Program-made: the position numbers and the translations under genes | NCBI RefSeq assembly: GCF_964355755.1 | Contig: NC_092674.1 | Coordinates: 9,181,001 to 9,245,000 of the forward strand | Origin: Antedon mediterranea | Taxonomy: Eukaryota; Echinodermata; Crinoidea; Comatulida; Antedonidae | Direction of reading: 5' to 3' | DNA length: 64,000 bases | Notes under the pieces: model-generated | What the model saw: the letters and a program-made list of their open reading frames with translations, nothing else | What the model was told of the DNA's origin: nothing | Databases searched by the model: none | In this document: positions 26,502 to 38,999 of the stretch, in pieces | How the letters are laid out: the number at the start of each line of letters is the position of its first letter | Position numbering within the stretch: position 1 is the first letter of the stretch

Positions 26502-27520
26502 TTAATGACAGAATTACGCACTGCTGGATAATAAAATGCTATTGTTATAAAAAAAAACTGTAGCACAATTCACAGGACATAATAACATTGTTTTTTTAAA
26601 ACAAAATTCTCTATATCCTAAGGTATAGTATGATGTGATACCCGTTGTGAGAAAAATTCGATTGTATCAGAAAAATATTTTACGAAAACAAAGGGGTGAA
26701 ATTTTAGAGCAAATAGTAAAATCTATGGAATAAAAAGCTCTGTCTACACTATTAACTAGTTTGACAAAATAAAGTGTGAGCTCAAGTGATTTGATGAACT
26801 ATAGGCCTACTGCTCCATCCTCAATATACAATGTTTGGTGCAGCATGCATAATGTCCAGTTTGATTCCACTCAGGTAGGAAAACAGATAAATGTATTCAT
26901 CAGTACATAGAACTGTCTCATACATTAGGCCTACTCCCCCTTCTCATCAAAATTATATATCATCCCCAAAAGACGATCTAAATATTCCAGGCACCACTAC
27001 TTAATTGCATAGCGATACACACACTCTGCTCTGTAATTCTGAGAGCTAGCTGTCATTAAATACGGCAATTAATTAAAGCAAGTCAACAGGGATCACTGCT
27101 TGAATTTATATCCGTTTCATTTACATTTTATATGAACTGGCATAATTCTGAAATGTGAACACGAAATGTAGTTACAATATACAGCAAGACATAACGATAT
27201 AGGCCTACTATGTATACATGTATATATAGTTTACAATTAAACAAACGGTTACGTCTACTTATCTGGTGTAGATGGGCGTGGGGGTGTTTTGGCTGACGTG
27301 TGAATTGGCACAATCCACGGGATGGACTGGGTTTGTTGTCTTCTCTATACAACACGAGTGCGGTAGTATACATTAATATAAAATAATATCTTGAACATCA
27401 TATCATCACCATCCTCATCAATATCATTATCATTCATCATCTTACTTTAAAATCAAATTATTTTTGTGTTTATGTTTGTAATTCTCTTTTGATAATGATA
27501 CTGTATTGAATTGAAATTTA
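26502..27520. other. Upstream of the transporter, no gene
   Basis: A single tip of the GCTCTGTC MITE family (26741-26757) with a short stretch of interior is present without its partner. The rest is AT-rich and unremarkable. The transporter promoter should lie just above 26495 but I see no clear core element. Confidence 0.4.
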
Positions 27521-27825
27521 TATTTATACTGGGTAACCTCTTCAGTCAAAGACTGGTCTCCCAGAGGGCCCAGTTGGTGATCAGTGGCTGTGATGTACTA
27601 ATACACCGGGGTAACCCCCTATTCGTCTCGAAAGATGTACTAGGTTCTTTAAAATGCACACGAGCTAGGTGTGTACACTGGACCTACGGTTTATAGTCCT
27701 TATCCGAGAAGACTCGTTCTACCACCAGAACCATGGAGTGAGTGAGCCTCGAACCCCTGCCGATGTTATGGCTACGTAATTACGGTTCCACTGTCTACCG
27801 CTCGGCCACTCACTCACTCACAGAT
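27521..27825 (-). mobile_element. tRNA-derived SINE (tRNA-Ser/Leu-like head)
   Basis: On the - strand the head reads GTGGCCGAGCGGTAGAC (A box) and GGGTTCGAGGCTC (B box), spaced as in a tRNA with a long variable region, so a Pol III promoter is present. It follows a short GAGT tandem run and is followed by about 210 bp of unrelated body ending in an AT-rich tail near 27520. No tRNA fold with an acceptor stem is expected to be functional. Confidence 0.75.
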
Positions 27826-28334
27826 AGATAAGAAGATAAGATGTAGTTAAATGAGAGACTTTGAATGGTACACTGCGACAAAATAAATGACATGGAAACC
27901 GATTTAACAACCACGAGTTGTCTGGCAAAACGACATAGCAATTCACACCTGCTATATTAACATTAATACACACTAAAATATGTTAGGAAATGAACTCATC
28001 GACAAGCAACAAAGTAACCAACTTAATCTACTCTCCATGTCACCTACGCGAAATGACAATTCTATTCTAATTTATGTTGGAAAAACATCAAAATACATTC
28101 AGCGATCGGATCTAAACTGTCGGTCAACAAGAATAATACATCATATCATCTTATGCTTGCTCAATATACGGATATTGATAACATTTATAATAGAAAAAAC
28201 CCCTCTGGCATTAAAGAATAACGTGGATATCACAAACAATTAATATATAAAGCGATAATACTTTTCATATGATTTATTCGACTCATAATATTACGTACAT
28301 TTAATTGTACATGACAGGTAATCATTTGGCTTAA

Positions 28335-28481
28335 GCTTGGTTCCCACTTGGACGCAATGCAAGGACCTAGAACACAAGCGAATTGACCATTGACAAGGGA
28401 AAGTTCGAATAATCCTTCATTTGTGATTGGTCATATCACGTTGCGTTACGTCGTTGTATTGCGCCTTTTGTGGAACCAAAC
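28335..28481. mobile_element. GCTTGGTTCCCA-family MITE
   Basis: Left tip GCTTGGTTCCCACTTGG preceded by TTAA (28331-28334); right tip TGTGGAACCAAAC followed by ATTA. The interior keeps the TTGTGATTGGTCAT word of the copies at 20534 and 20715. 147 bp, diverged. Confidence 0.7.
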
Positions 28482-29004
28482 ATTATTTTCACGAGAATTT
28501 AAATTATCTTGTTCCTTTCTCGAGCCAATGACTTCAACTATCGTTCTCCCGAATGATCATGGCCTAGTCACTCACAAGGAGTGTGAAGGATACCATCTTG
28601 TCTATCCACATAGGATCATACATTTCGGCAAGCTAGTTGTCAAAAGAAATTGCATGGTCTTGGTTTACAAATGGAAAACATTTCTTGCAACACCCTGAGT
28701 TTTTTCAGTTAAGCTTGGGCATAGTCGGGACTCATTGTATTTCAAATGGATTATGTTCTTCATACGCACGAATTACTCTTTTAAGCATCGATAACTCCTC
28801 TCGATTAACTTTCGTCTGTATTTGTGACTGAATATCAAAAATATAAAAAAATCATATCACAAAGCAGAAGTCAAAGAAAGATTTTGGGATTCTAGCGTTC
28901 TCTTCGAAGTTATAATATAGTTTGTTGGTTTAATTCTACAATTCGAAAAAATACATGACATGAAACGTAGCATGAATTGACATTAAGATTATGTTTGTGC
29001 ATTG

Positions 29005-29245
29005 TTTTTTTTTTTTTTTTTTTTTTTTTTTATTTCATACTCATCCAACAGCGAGTAACTCGCCAATTACAGGATGGATAAACTATTTAATAATTTATCG
29101 TGCTTATAAACTAAGTCTCATTTGAGGCTTAGGGAGTGGAGTTGAAAGAGTCATGAGTTACAACCCTGCACTAGGTCAGGATTGAACCCGGGACCTTGGG
29201 ATTGGAAGGCAAGCACGTTAACCACCAAGCTACAGCTCCACTACT
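29005..29245 (-). mobile_element. tRNA-derived SINE with poly(A) tail
   Basis: On the - strand it starts GTGGAGCTGTAGCTTGGTGG (A box within TAGCTTGGTGGTTAACG) and carries the B box GGTTCAATCC, then a body of about 110 bp and a tail seen on the + strand as 27 T at 29005-29031. This is a second SINE family, distinct from the one at 27521. No clear target duplication. Confidence 0.8.
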
Positions 29246-29482
29246 TGAATCAAGCTCAATTTTAGTTGATAGAATGATTGAAATATAATCATTTATTATA
29301 GATAATAATATAACAGTGTTTTTGTATCATTTAAAAATAAATTGGCTTTCAAAACACCGAGCTATCAAAATTATATTGATTTGGATTTAAAAAAAAGATT
29401 GTTTGCGCCTTTTTCGTATTTAAACAACATAGTTCTTGAAATAATTTCATTTGGATCCTCGTATTGATAGGAGTGAATTTAA

Positions 29483-29607
29483 TTTTTTGTTGATCCAATA
29501 AATCGAAAAGTATTGAGCAGACTTGTAACCAAGAACAACAGTCAAGGGAACGTTTGAAAAACGTTGTAATTTGTACTTTTCGATTTATTGGATCAACAAC
29601 AAAAAAT
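29483..29607. mobile_element. Hairpin element, about 125 bp
   Basis: Arms of about 30 bp, TTGATCCAATAAATCGAAAA on the left and its inverse on the right (29574-29607, with a 3 nt insertion). The interior contains the smaller palindrome AACGTTTGAAAAACGTT. No target duplication can be assigned because both ends run into A/T homopolymers. Confidence 0.65.
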
Positions 29608-30182
29608 GTCTCTCAAACAAACAACATAGATAATAATAATAATAATTATTATAATGGTGATAAAATTATAAACAGCGAGCTTCAAACTTATTCATAATCA
29701 ATGTCTACTGAGATAAATCATTAAGAACATGACATACATTATAATAGTTTATAATTGAGAAACAAGGAACACTGAGTTAAGATCCATTACGATATATGAA
29801 TGGGAATCCATACGAATAAATACATAATATCGACAAAGGGTTCTTATAATATAACTAAGAATAACTTAAAAGAAAACTAGAGTACAAGAGTGAGAAACGC
29901 ATCGAAAAGATAAGAGAGTAAATACTGTATTTTTAAATGTCAAGACTGAAATGATCTTTTATCGAGAAAGTCTAACAAAAAATGTTTAAAAAACCACAAA
30001 AATATACGTTACGTTTGATAAAACATTAATTTCATGTAATACTTAAAACTTACAAATGTGAAAGTCTTTGCTGCTTAAAAGAATATAAATAATTTAAAAA
30101 ATAGAAAGAAGGAATAGACATTTTTCAACTTGACCATGACGACGAATAAATGTAAAAATATACTAAACAAATGTAGTTGAAT

Positions 30183-30298
30183 ACATAAATACAAGGTGTT
30201 CTTAATATACATAAATACACAGGTGTTCTTAATATACATAAATACACAGGTGTTCTTAATATACATAAATACACAGGTGTTCTTAATATACATATATA
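30183..30298. repeat. 27 bp tandem repeat
   Basis: About four copies of the unit ATACATAAATACACAGGTG plus TTCTTAAT. Because 27 is divisible by three it gives a spurious repetitive ORF on the - strand. Confidence 0.9.
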
Positions 30299-32409
30299 GT
30301 AAAGAACCATCTTTCGTTTCTCTTGGATTGGCTGTTTGCTTCCGACGCTCGTTGGGTTGTTTGTAGATTTGTTTTATTTGAAATTACTTGTAATTGATGT
30401 ACTAAGGACTTTTGTAAAAAAAAACCAATTAAGCTATTGTGGCTGCTACGGATTTTTTTATTTGCCTTTGAATGTATTGATGTTTTTTATTCAATTGAAA
30501 TAAAGATACGGAGATATATAGTTCAGATCTGCATCTATTCATATACTACAGTTCTAATATTAATAGTATAGTAACTGCATCCAACATTTTCCTAAAACGA
30601 TCAATATTACTCGCACACAACTTGCATTCAATCTACATCAAAACCAATGAACAGCTTTTAGGATTAATTGTCATTTCAAGACGTTATGTTTAAGATTCAG
30701 AAAATGATGTATATGCATAGGGAACCAGATGCAAATAATTCCATTAGGAATGAACTGAAACCAACCATGGAATTTATCATTCAATGCCTACGGTAAACTA
30801 TCACCTTAAAAATCGATGAACAGTTTACAAATCATTTGGGAATAGCGGCTGAGTGTAATTGATAAATCCTAATTCATCCCAGATCTCCACTTCCATATTG
30901 ATTCTTCTCAATTGATGATTATTTTTATAAAAGTAGCTCTGCTACTTATTTAAAAACTTCATAAACTTCACTAATATTATTTAATAATTAACACTTTAGT
31001 ATTATCCATTATGAATTATAATTATGACAGAGGGCGCGTAATTTAACACATTGAAGATACAGGTAACTCGAGATTCAAATAAAGCGTTTGAATGAATAAG
31101 CATGGTCTGTTGGATATATATTTACAAAAATAAGTCAAAATGATAACTTGAAGATTGGGACGTTTACACGCAAAAATAGGCAGAACTATAGGTATATTCT
31201 CACTTGCCAAGTAAAAACCTATAATAAAAAACATTATACCCATTCAAACATAAACTTCATATGTTTTGCGATTGCCAATTTTAGGCTAATCACATCCCGT
31301 CCCCTTGCAAAACAACAGTGCCTAATGGTACAAACGGAATACATTATAGTTTATACGTTTCAACCTTGTATTATTATCGAGTTTGAAAAAGGTGTGGAAA
31401 TAATTGCTGTGCCTTTAGAGCAAACTTGACATCAATAATATCGATATCCCTATTGAACGTAATGCAGAGGAAAGCTCAACCAGCCTAAGAATTATTGTTA
31501 ACTTTATTTATGAAGTTCTTAAGAGAATTTCTCCTTGTATTGTAAAATAGAAACAGCTTGTGCTGGTGGTATTTCCGATAAATTATAACGAATTGAAACG
31601 ATCTGATCTAACATGCTAACGTGAACTAGAATAACAGTATTATTTTTTTTACTTCCCGAATACTAATCACTTCAAGTCGACATACCACGAGGGAAACATC
31701 TTTAAAATATAGCAATTAGTGGATGGCATTTGAAACGCAATTACAATCGTACACGGGAAATATTTTGCGATTGATAATAATTGGTTGGTTGGTTGAAGAA
31801 TTAACATTTAATACCAATCTACAAATATGAAATAACATAATGCTTAAGCAAACCTACACATAATAGCAACATTTGTATTATTATTATTCATAGTACCAAT
31901 AATATCAATACCAGTTTCTTCACGATAATGTTGCAAAAATAATGAAAACCACTATGGATTTTAACAGTTACGGAAATATAAAACAAGAAACAATGTAATA
32001 TTAATTATAACAATCCTGATGGACTATTGACGCTGAAAACATTATTATTTCCAACACAATACACATTATGATACACCATGATAGATACAAGTATCAGGGT
32101 GACACTCAGACAGAAAACAAAATATGCATTATAAAAATGTTAAATGTAATGCATTCTGGTCCTCAAGTTTTAACTGGAAACTGAGGAAATTCGGATTAGG
32201 CCTTCCACGGACCCACGGCAGCCAGCAGTGCAGCGCCTACCATGTCTAGTATACTTATGATAATGAATAATAATAATAATATAAATGTGCTATAATGAAT
32301 CTACATTTTGAGTTCGAGTTTACAATGACGATGTATATACAAACCTCCTTATTATATAAACAAGAAAGAGAAATAAAGAAGAATGTTTTCATTCAATTGG
32401 TTTGTCATC
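30299..32409. other. Intergenic, nothing recognised
   Basis: AT-rich DNA with no supported exon, RNA gene or mobile element. Confidence 0.4.
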
Positions 32410-32419
32410 CAATTGTCAT

Positions 32420-32464
<45 letters not shown>

Positions 32465-34830
32465 TTCATTTCATCACATACATAATACAAAATTAATATA
32501 TAAAGGCAACGTAACAATTAAAACGATATAATACTCTCTCAAAAATAAGAGAGTAATGAAATTAAAGAGAAAAAAAATAATGTATCGCAAAAATACACTT
32601 AATAATAATCATTTTGCTAATAATATGGTTGCCTTGTATTTTTGGTAAATGTGAAATAAATGATTATAATTAAGTAATTGTTTTTTGATTTTGCAACTAA
32701 ATATGTACCACTTTGTAATTAAAATTAAAATGTTTGCATCACTGTGTGTTTTTCCAAAACCAAAACATATACTTTCTTTGGTGATAATTAAGTTATTGTT
32801 GATATTTCGATACATATATTGTTTTACATTTTCCCAAATGTTCTTTACCAGATCACATTCAAAGAACATATGTAGCAGTGTTTCCTGCTTTTCCTTGCAA
32901 AAACTACACATTGGTGAATCGACCTTTGACATCTTAAAGAGCATTGTATTTGTATAAATTATACGATGAATAAATTTAAATTGAAAATTTTTTAGCTTAG
33001 TGTCATTTGTACAGGCGTGTAAATTTGAGAAAAGGTTTTTCCAATTAAGTTTGTTGTCAAACTCCTTTTCCCATTTGGATTCAATTCCAATTGGCTCTTC
33101 AACATTTTTTAATATAATGTGTTTATAGATATAATGACAATTTCTCGTTTTCACAGAAATGAATGTCTGTAATTTGGATTCAACTTCATTAGTTGTGTTT
33201 ATACCTTGTTCAATTAATTTCTGTTTCCAGAGCTTTGGAATTGAATTTACAATCTGGTGATATAATAAGAAGTCTGGTTTAAAATTATATTTTTGGTTAA
33301 ATTCGTCTAGTTCTAATATTTTCCCTTCTTTGTTCACGATATCTTTTACATAGTTTACATTTTTAACCAACCAATTTTTTTCAACTTTAAATTCTCTTTT
33401 ATCAAAACATGAGTTGTTCCATAAAGATTGATTTAAGATGTCCTCTATCGTATACGGTTCTACAAAATTGTATTCACTCCACGCAGAGAGTATATCTTTA
33501 TGGAACCTTTCAAATTGTTTTAATATTTTTGAAGATTTAGAAAAGTTGGTTTCGAAAACAATATTTCCTCCAACCTCTTTAATCTTACTTTTTAAAAACA
33601 CTTTCCACTTGGATTGATTTCCATCAAGATATCTTTTCACCCAACATGATTTGAGAGATGTACAGTAACTCTTAATATGGGGAATTTTTAACCCTCCTTC
33701 GTCAAAATTGTTAAGCATGACTTTTCTTTTGACTTTATCGGGTTTTCCGTTCCATATAAATTTAAAAATTTTACTTTGAATATCTTGAAGGAAACAATCG
33801 GGTGGGTCTGGTAAATTTGAGAAAACATACGTGAATATCGGGAGAAACAGTGACTTAATAATAGTTGCTTTTCCAAACAGAGTAAGTGAGCGTTGTTTCC
33901 ACATATTTAATACTTGTTCAGCATTTTTAGCCTTATCTGGAAAATTGAGTCTGAAAATATCATTAAAATTACAAGAAATATTGACACCCAAGTATTTTAC
34001 TGGGCCTTTGGTCCATGAAATACTTTTCTCAGATGGCGTTTTATAGTCGCAGTTTCTTAACGATCCTATTCTCATAATGTTACTTTTTTCATAATTAATT
34101 CTGAGTCCAGAATATATAGAAAATTCATCCAGTATATCTATAATCGGTTTAATTGAGTTTTGGTCTTTGAGAAAAAACACAGTGTCATCTGCAAATTGGC
34201 TAATTCTTATGTCTACATTATTGTACTCTATACCTTTAAATGTGTCTGATTGACGTACCATGTTACCTAGTGTTTCTGCACAAATTATAAAAAGATATGG
34301 GGATAAGGGACATCCTTGACGCAGGCCTCGTTTTAAATTGAAGAATTTTGATGTTACCCCGTTATTTATAACGCAACTAACAATGTCTTTATATAATATT
34401 TTTATCCAATTTATCATATTTTTACCAAAGCCAAATCTCTTAAGAGACATATCAAGGAAGTCCCATTTCACCTTATCGAAAGCCTTTTCAAAATCTACAA
34501 AAAATAGTAAGTTTGGCTTGTTGTGCATTTCTGCATATTTTATTACATCATAGACTAATCTTATGTTTTCTCCAATATATCTGCCTTTAAGAAAGCCCGT
34601 TTGATCAGGATTAATTACTGATGGCAGCACACATTTTAAACGAGTCGCAATGGCTTTTGCTAACATTTTATAATCCACATTTAAAAGCGAGATGGGACGC
34701 CAGTTTTTCAATAATAGCGGAGATTTATCTTTTTTCGGTATAAGTGATATCACCCCTCGTTTCTGGGAGATACTTAAAAACCCGGATTGGAAAGAATAAT
34801 GGTAAGCGTTAATTAGTCAATTGTCATCAT
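32410..34830 (-). mobile_element. 5'-truncated L1/Tx1-like LINE with 13 bp target duplication
   Basis: The insertion spans 32423-34817 and is flanked by the perfect 13 bp duplication CAATTGTCATCAT (32410-32422 and 34818-34830). On the - strand it ends in a pure 41-nt A tail (T run 32422-32462), preceded by a 3' UTR of about 150 bp. The open reading frame runs to the 5' break, so only the 5' end was lost during insertion. These are all signs of target-primed reverse transcription and of recent origin. Confidence 0.92.
32609..34817 (-). CDS. LINE ORF2 fragment: reverse transcriptase and C-terminal domain
   Basis: No in-frame stop from the 5' truncation point at 34817 to the stop at 32609, about 735 codons; the first internal Met is at 34753. 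The reverse transcriptase blocks are clear: LIPKKDKSPLLLKNWRPISL, DFEKAFDKV, LRQGCPLSPYLF and the catalytic FADDT. The C-terminal part has the cysteine motif of zf-RVT domains (SPMCSFCKEKQETLLHMFFEC). The endonuclease domain is missing because of the 5' truncation. The order and motifs fit the L1/Tx1 group. It was never translated from its own promoter here; the open frame reflects youth of the insertion. Confidence 0.93.
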
Positions 34831-36530
34831 AGTTTACTATAATTACGATAATAATAATAATACCAGTGTGCTTTATTGATTTGATGTTCGAATTTACATT
34901 GTCGATGTATACAGTATAACAAACCTTTTATAATTATATGTGAAAAATCAATATTGAATAAAAAAGGAGTATTTGAAAATTGTTCATCGTAGCGTTTAAG
35001 TTTTGTTGTCATTTATGATGCGAGAACGGTATTCCCTACTCAATTGTATTCTTGAATAAATATCAAGGTGAAGATAATGGACGAATGAGTAATTTAGTGC
35101 CTAGTTAATGATATTGTCATATACACTTGTATATAGATGAAAATGAATTGCATTAATATTATTATAGTAGTGCGTGAGTAGGTATCTTTGTAACGCGTCA
35201 ATAGGTTACTACGTAACGCGTCAGTAGTTTCTTCGTAACGCGTCAATAGGTTTCTTTGCAACACATTTTAAGCTCATAAACTAACGTACTACATAATATC
35301 GGAATATACAGTAATGACCATCTCAGTTTAATTTAAGGTTATTGGAATTGATCAAGATATTACAAAGGCATACGGGGAAAAAACACGATTACGCGATTCA
35401 CACGACAGACACGTTATGGCATGCAAAAAGCAACATCTGCGTGTGTTCGTAACTCTGGGGAAGAAATGCACAAGAACATTCTTGTTTGTTTCTGAAAACT
35501 TGTGCGGTTCAAAATGGTTAAATAATAATAAAATAAAATATCGATACGTACCAGTCTTCAGGGGTAGAGTTACGAACTGACTCACAAAATAGCGTGCTAC
35601 TTATTTCAATAAAAGCAATACTGAATCTGTTTAGCTTGTGGCGTTACGTAGCAGATATACACGTACAGTATGAATTGCGTTTGTCTCGATCGCTTGTTCG
35701 TGATGAGAATCATGCACTACGTAAGCACATTATGAATAATTTAACGATTTTCAGCTTTTTATTACTTCATTGTGAATTCGTAATCAGTTTTTTTTCATTG
35801 GATACATTATTATTTAATCGGGTTGTAATTATTGCAAATGAGAAGGACATTTAACCATAATTAATGACGTTAGGTATCATACTTCACGACAGAGCGACAT
35901 CCTGATTTTACAATTTGAAGTTTATATAATAAACATCATTTTACTGAATTTAGTAAATCTCAATAGAGCATAGCCTTTCAGCTTGATATCGGGAAGCTAA
36001 TGTTGAGCTCACATCTCCATGCCATTATATGAACATTAAAAAGGGCCGAGGTCAACTTTATAGTCCCACATTGAGAAAGTGTAAAGAAAGAAAAGGCAGT
36101 AGGCCTAGATATGGAAGAAAGAAAAAAGAACATATTTTGTTTAGACAATGTAAACAAAGGATGATTTAAATGTAAATACATAATCAAATTTCCTAAATAT
36201 TAATTGATCTTAGAAGCATGATGTTGCACGTTCCCGCGAACGTGTAGTAGAAGAAAACCTTTTGTTTACCAGAAAAAAACAGATATCTTTGTATCGGCAA
36301 TATACATGCGGTATATTCCTATTTCTTTAAAGTTTTTTTTTCAAGTTATGAATATTAGAATCTAACGGAATAAGTTCCTTGTGTTTTTCAAACTTTCAAA
36401 AGTCAGTTTCTTGCCCAGCTTTCTATTCTGTTCAAGAACTCTGTCTCTTGTGAACATTAGTTCCATTATCTGACTCAAACTTCAGAGCCAGTTTCTTTTC
36501 ATCCGCTTGCACGTTTCCTTTTGAGATTAG
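34831..36530. other. Intergenic with short tandem repeat
   Basis: No supported gene. It includes the ACGCGT-containing repeat at 35186-35268 and a weak inverted pair (GTTCGTAACTCT at 35443 and its inverse at 35569). Confidence 0.4.
35186..35268. repeat. Short tandem repeat with GTAACGCGTCA core
   Basis: Three units of about 27 bp, each containing GTAACGCGTCARTAG, and a fourth degenerate start. The CpG-bearing ACGCGT core is conserved in all three although the surroundings are very AT-rich. Confidence 0.8.
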
Positions 36531-36610
36531 CGGGTGTCTAGAAAACTCAGATCTCAGATATAAGTCAGATATCTGAGTTTTCTAGATCTAGAAAACTCAG
36601 ATATATCTGA
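36530..36610. mobile_element. Partial element with GGGTGTC terminus
   Basis: It begins GGGTGTCTAGAAAACTCAG and continues as alternating direct and inverted copies of GAAAACTCAGATMT, forming nested hairpins around TCTAGA. The layout matches the left ends of the elements at 58880 and 59570, but the opposite GACACCC end is missing. Confidence 0.55.
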
Positions 36611-36740
36611 GATCTGTAGTTACGTATTGCCAAGCAGAAAGTGGTATTAACACTCTCAATTCAAGCTTCATGTTTCGCTTCTATTCTAATTGTATCTGTA
36701 TATGGCTGCCAAAGACTCATGCAATCATTTTCATTCTTAA

Positions 36741-36914
36741 GCTCTGTCTATACTAGTTAAAAAAGTGTGACGTGCCCAAATATAATACAAATAGTGATAT
36801 ACCCAAATATGGTAGTGATATACCCAAATATGGTAGTGATACGACATCATCATATCTATATATGGGCACATCACTATCTTTTTGTCACATAAACTTTAAT
36901 AGTGTAGACAGAGC
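36741..36914. mobile_element. GCTCTGTC-family MITE with internal tandem repeat
   Basis: Tips GCTCTGTCTATACTAG and AATAGTGTAGACAGAGC; left flank TTAA (36737-36740), right flank TACA. The interior contains three direct copies of CCCAAATATGGTAGTGATAY, one more than the copy at 26058, which explains its greater length (174 bp). Confidence 0.8.
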
Positions 36915-38073
36915 TACAGTGTAAAGTAGTGTCTCTTGACAGACGGGTTGTGTACATATTATTTAAAGGTTGATTTTTCCATTTAAATTATTATTGTATA
37001 ATTATGTAATCCTATTCCATGAAATCACATTGCCACTGCTATTTAACCATAAAGTGGTTTAAACAAATGTGTTAATAAAATCATATATTACTTTTGAATA
37101 ACTCGAATGACTGTTCAAGGAACACAACAACAGTCCTAATAATAATAATGAAATAATAAGTATATAATATTAGTATGCCTAGACCTAACTAACAAGAACC
37201 CGTTGAGTTTGAAAAGATGACAATCGATAAATCAATAAAGGATGCTCAGTGAAAATACATGTGCTTCACTGCACTCGTTAAATTTTTATCTACATTAACA
37301 TTTGCAAACGTTTTATAAAAATTACCTTTTATAGTATTAAAATACTACTAATATTATGAGCATTAAATGCTCTGTGTAGATGTGAAGACAAGGTTTATAG
37401 TACATATGCAAACAGAGCAACTCATATGCATAATTAAGATAGTCTTAATGTGTCTACAATTCTACAAAATACAAATTCATACAAGATAACAAGAAGTCAT
37501 TAAAGCTTTTCAGACGTTTTAGAACATAATCAAAATACAACCGCGTTCACAATATTGAGATACTCACATAACGCAGATTGGATGTGTAAATATTCTTTTT
37601 ACGTTCCGTAGATGAAGTCAAATACAGTGTCTTCTATGTATATCCTACTACAGCAGACACTCTTTAGTTTGTGGATTGTTCGATCAGTATATCAACGGTA
37701 AACGACCGCTACACTGTAAAATAGATTTCTGAATTTTCGCAGCGACCTGGAGAATTTCTTAGCAAGGTGATTGGTTAACGACAAACTGACGATCGATAGT
37801 TTAATAACGCGCTTCGTTGTCATGCTTGGAAATGATAATATAAAAAAGGATCTTTCACTGAGGCTCGCTGACGAATATATTTTATAAAATAAACAAGAAT
37901 CGATACATACATATAGGCCTATATAAAAGAAAAGAATTTACTATCTATTGAAAATATTAACTGTTTTATCTCATTAAAATCAATTTCTAATAAATACAAG
38001 AATTAAAGATCCGAACAATACTTCGTCGTAAACGGCAATGATAAAATATGATGAATAACTTACCCCTTGCGTG
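36915..38073. other. Intergenic, nothing recognised
   Basis: AT-rich sequence without supported features. Confidence 0.4.
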
Positions 38074-38724
38074 CTACACAATTGCAACGAGCACTGGAAA
38101 GAGTGAGAGATTTAAACCAAACATTACCAGTTGTGAAGTACCACAAACTTGTATAATAATACAAGATAAAGCGATGCTATTTTTTGTAAATTGATGACAA
38201 ACATACTGCAGCGGGTTAAAAATATTCCATTGGCATGTTTCACACTTGATTAATATAGTAAACAAAATGACCAGTCCAACATGACCCTGAAGCAAAAACA
38301 CAGCAAACCATACTTCTACTAAAACAGAAAATATGGCGCGCAACATACGACGTGTCTTGTCTAATTTAAATACAAGTGGTTGTTTAATACCAACTATGCA
38401 TATTACAAGGAATTTGAAAACAAAACCATCAGGGATCCTACAGAAAATGTGTCATTAAAATACGGTAACAAACCACATTGAATATAAAAAAGTGTGGACT
38501 TGACCAGAGGTATTATACAACTTGAATTGCAAGTTGCAACTAATTTGAGAAATCACAACAATTGTTGAACGATTGGAATGTTCCATCGATAGCTTTATAC
38601 AAAGTATAGTATTTTCGCGCCACGCCTCTAGGCAGCTATATTCCCAGAGAACATAATCATTAAGAAGCTTTTTATATCTATAATTTTGGAATTGTATAAA
38701 CTCGACTAATTTATATAGGTCCAT
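38074..38724 (-). CDS. Unrecognised membrane-protein-like ORFs, possibly two exons
   Basis: On the - strand an ORF starts at ATG 38724 (MDLYKLVEFIQF) and runs to TAA at 38455; directly after it a candidate acceptor TTTTCTGTAG opens a second frame at 38437 that runs to TAG 38074. The second part has several hydrophobic stretches (FKFLVICIVGI, VWFAVFLLQGHVGLVILFTI, LSCIIIQVCG, LSLFPVLVAIV) that look like membrane helices. I cannot place a convincing donor inside the first ORF, nor recognise a family. A GTAAGT lies 12 bp after the second stop. It may be a real lineage-specific gene, a pseudogene, or chance in AT-rich DNA. Confidence 0.2.
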
Positions 38725-38999
38725 GCTGCTCGACTCAAAATACGTCTGGGAAAAGAGAGTCTGAGTCTACAAGTCGTCCTTATCTAACTTAATTAGTAGG
38801 CTATACTGGTTTATGTTAAAAATCAGTACCGAAAGTATAATACCAACTTTATATACCATTGATTGAATATTTTAATAGCCATTTACATTGGCCTATAGGC
38901 CGCGTGTTTCCACGGCCAAAAAAAGGGTTAATTTGTAACCAAAGGTGCGCATGATAAGTCATTACCCAACAACCAGATGCGTGAATCATAACAATTTGT

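Noticed and set aside
27740-27820. Functional tRNA-Ser gene on the - strand
   Set aside because: Continuous with a 210 bp SINE body and lacking a proper acceptor stem.
29160-29245. Functional tRNA gene on the - strand
   Set aside because: A and B boxes are present but no complete cloverleaf or acceptor stem; a body and poly(A) tail follow, so it is a SINE.
30075-30310. - strand ORFs with repeated YIKNTCVFM-like units
   Set aside because: Produced by the 27 bp tandem repeat, whose length is divisible by three; no other coding support.
35594-35854. + strand ORF of 86 codons
   Set aside because: No motif, codon pattern typical of AT-rich random sequence and no splice context.
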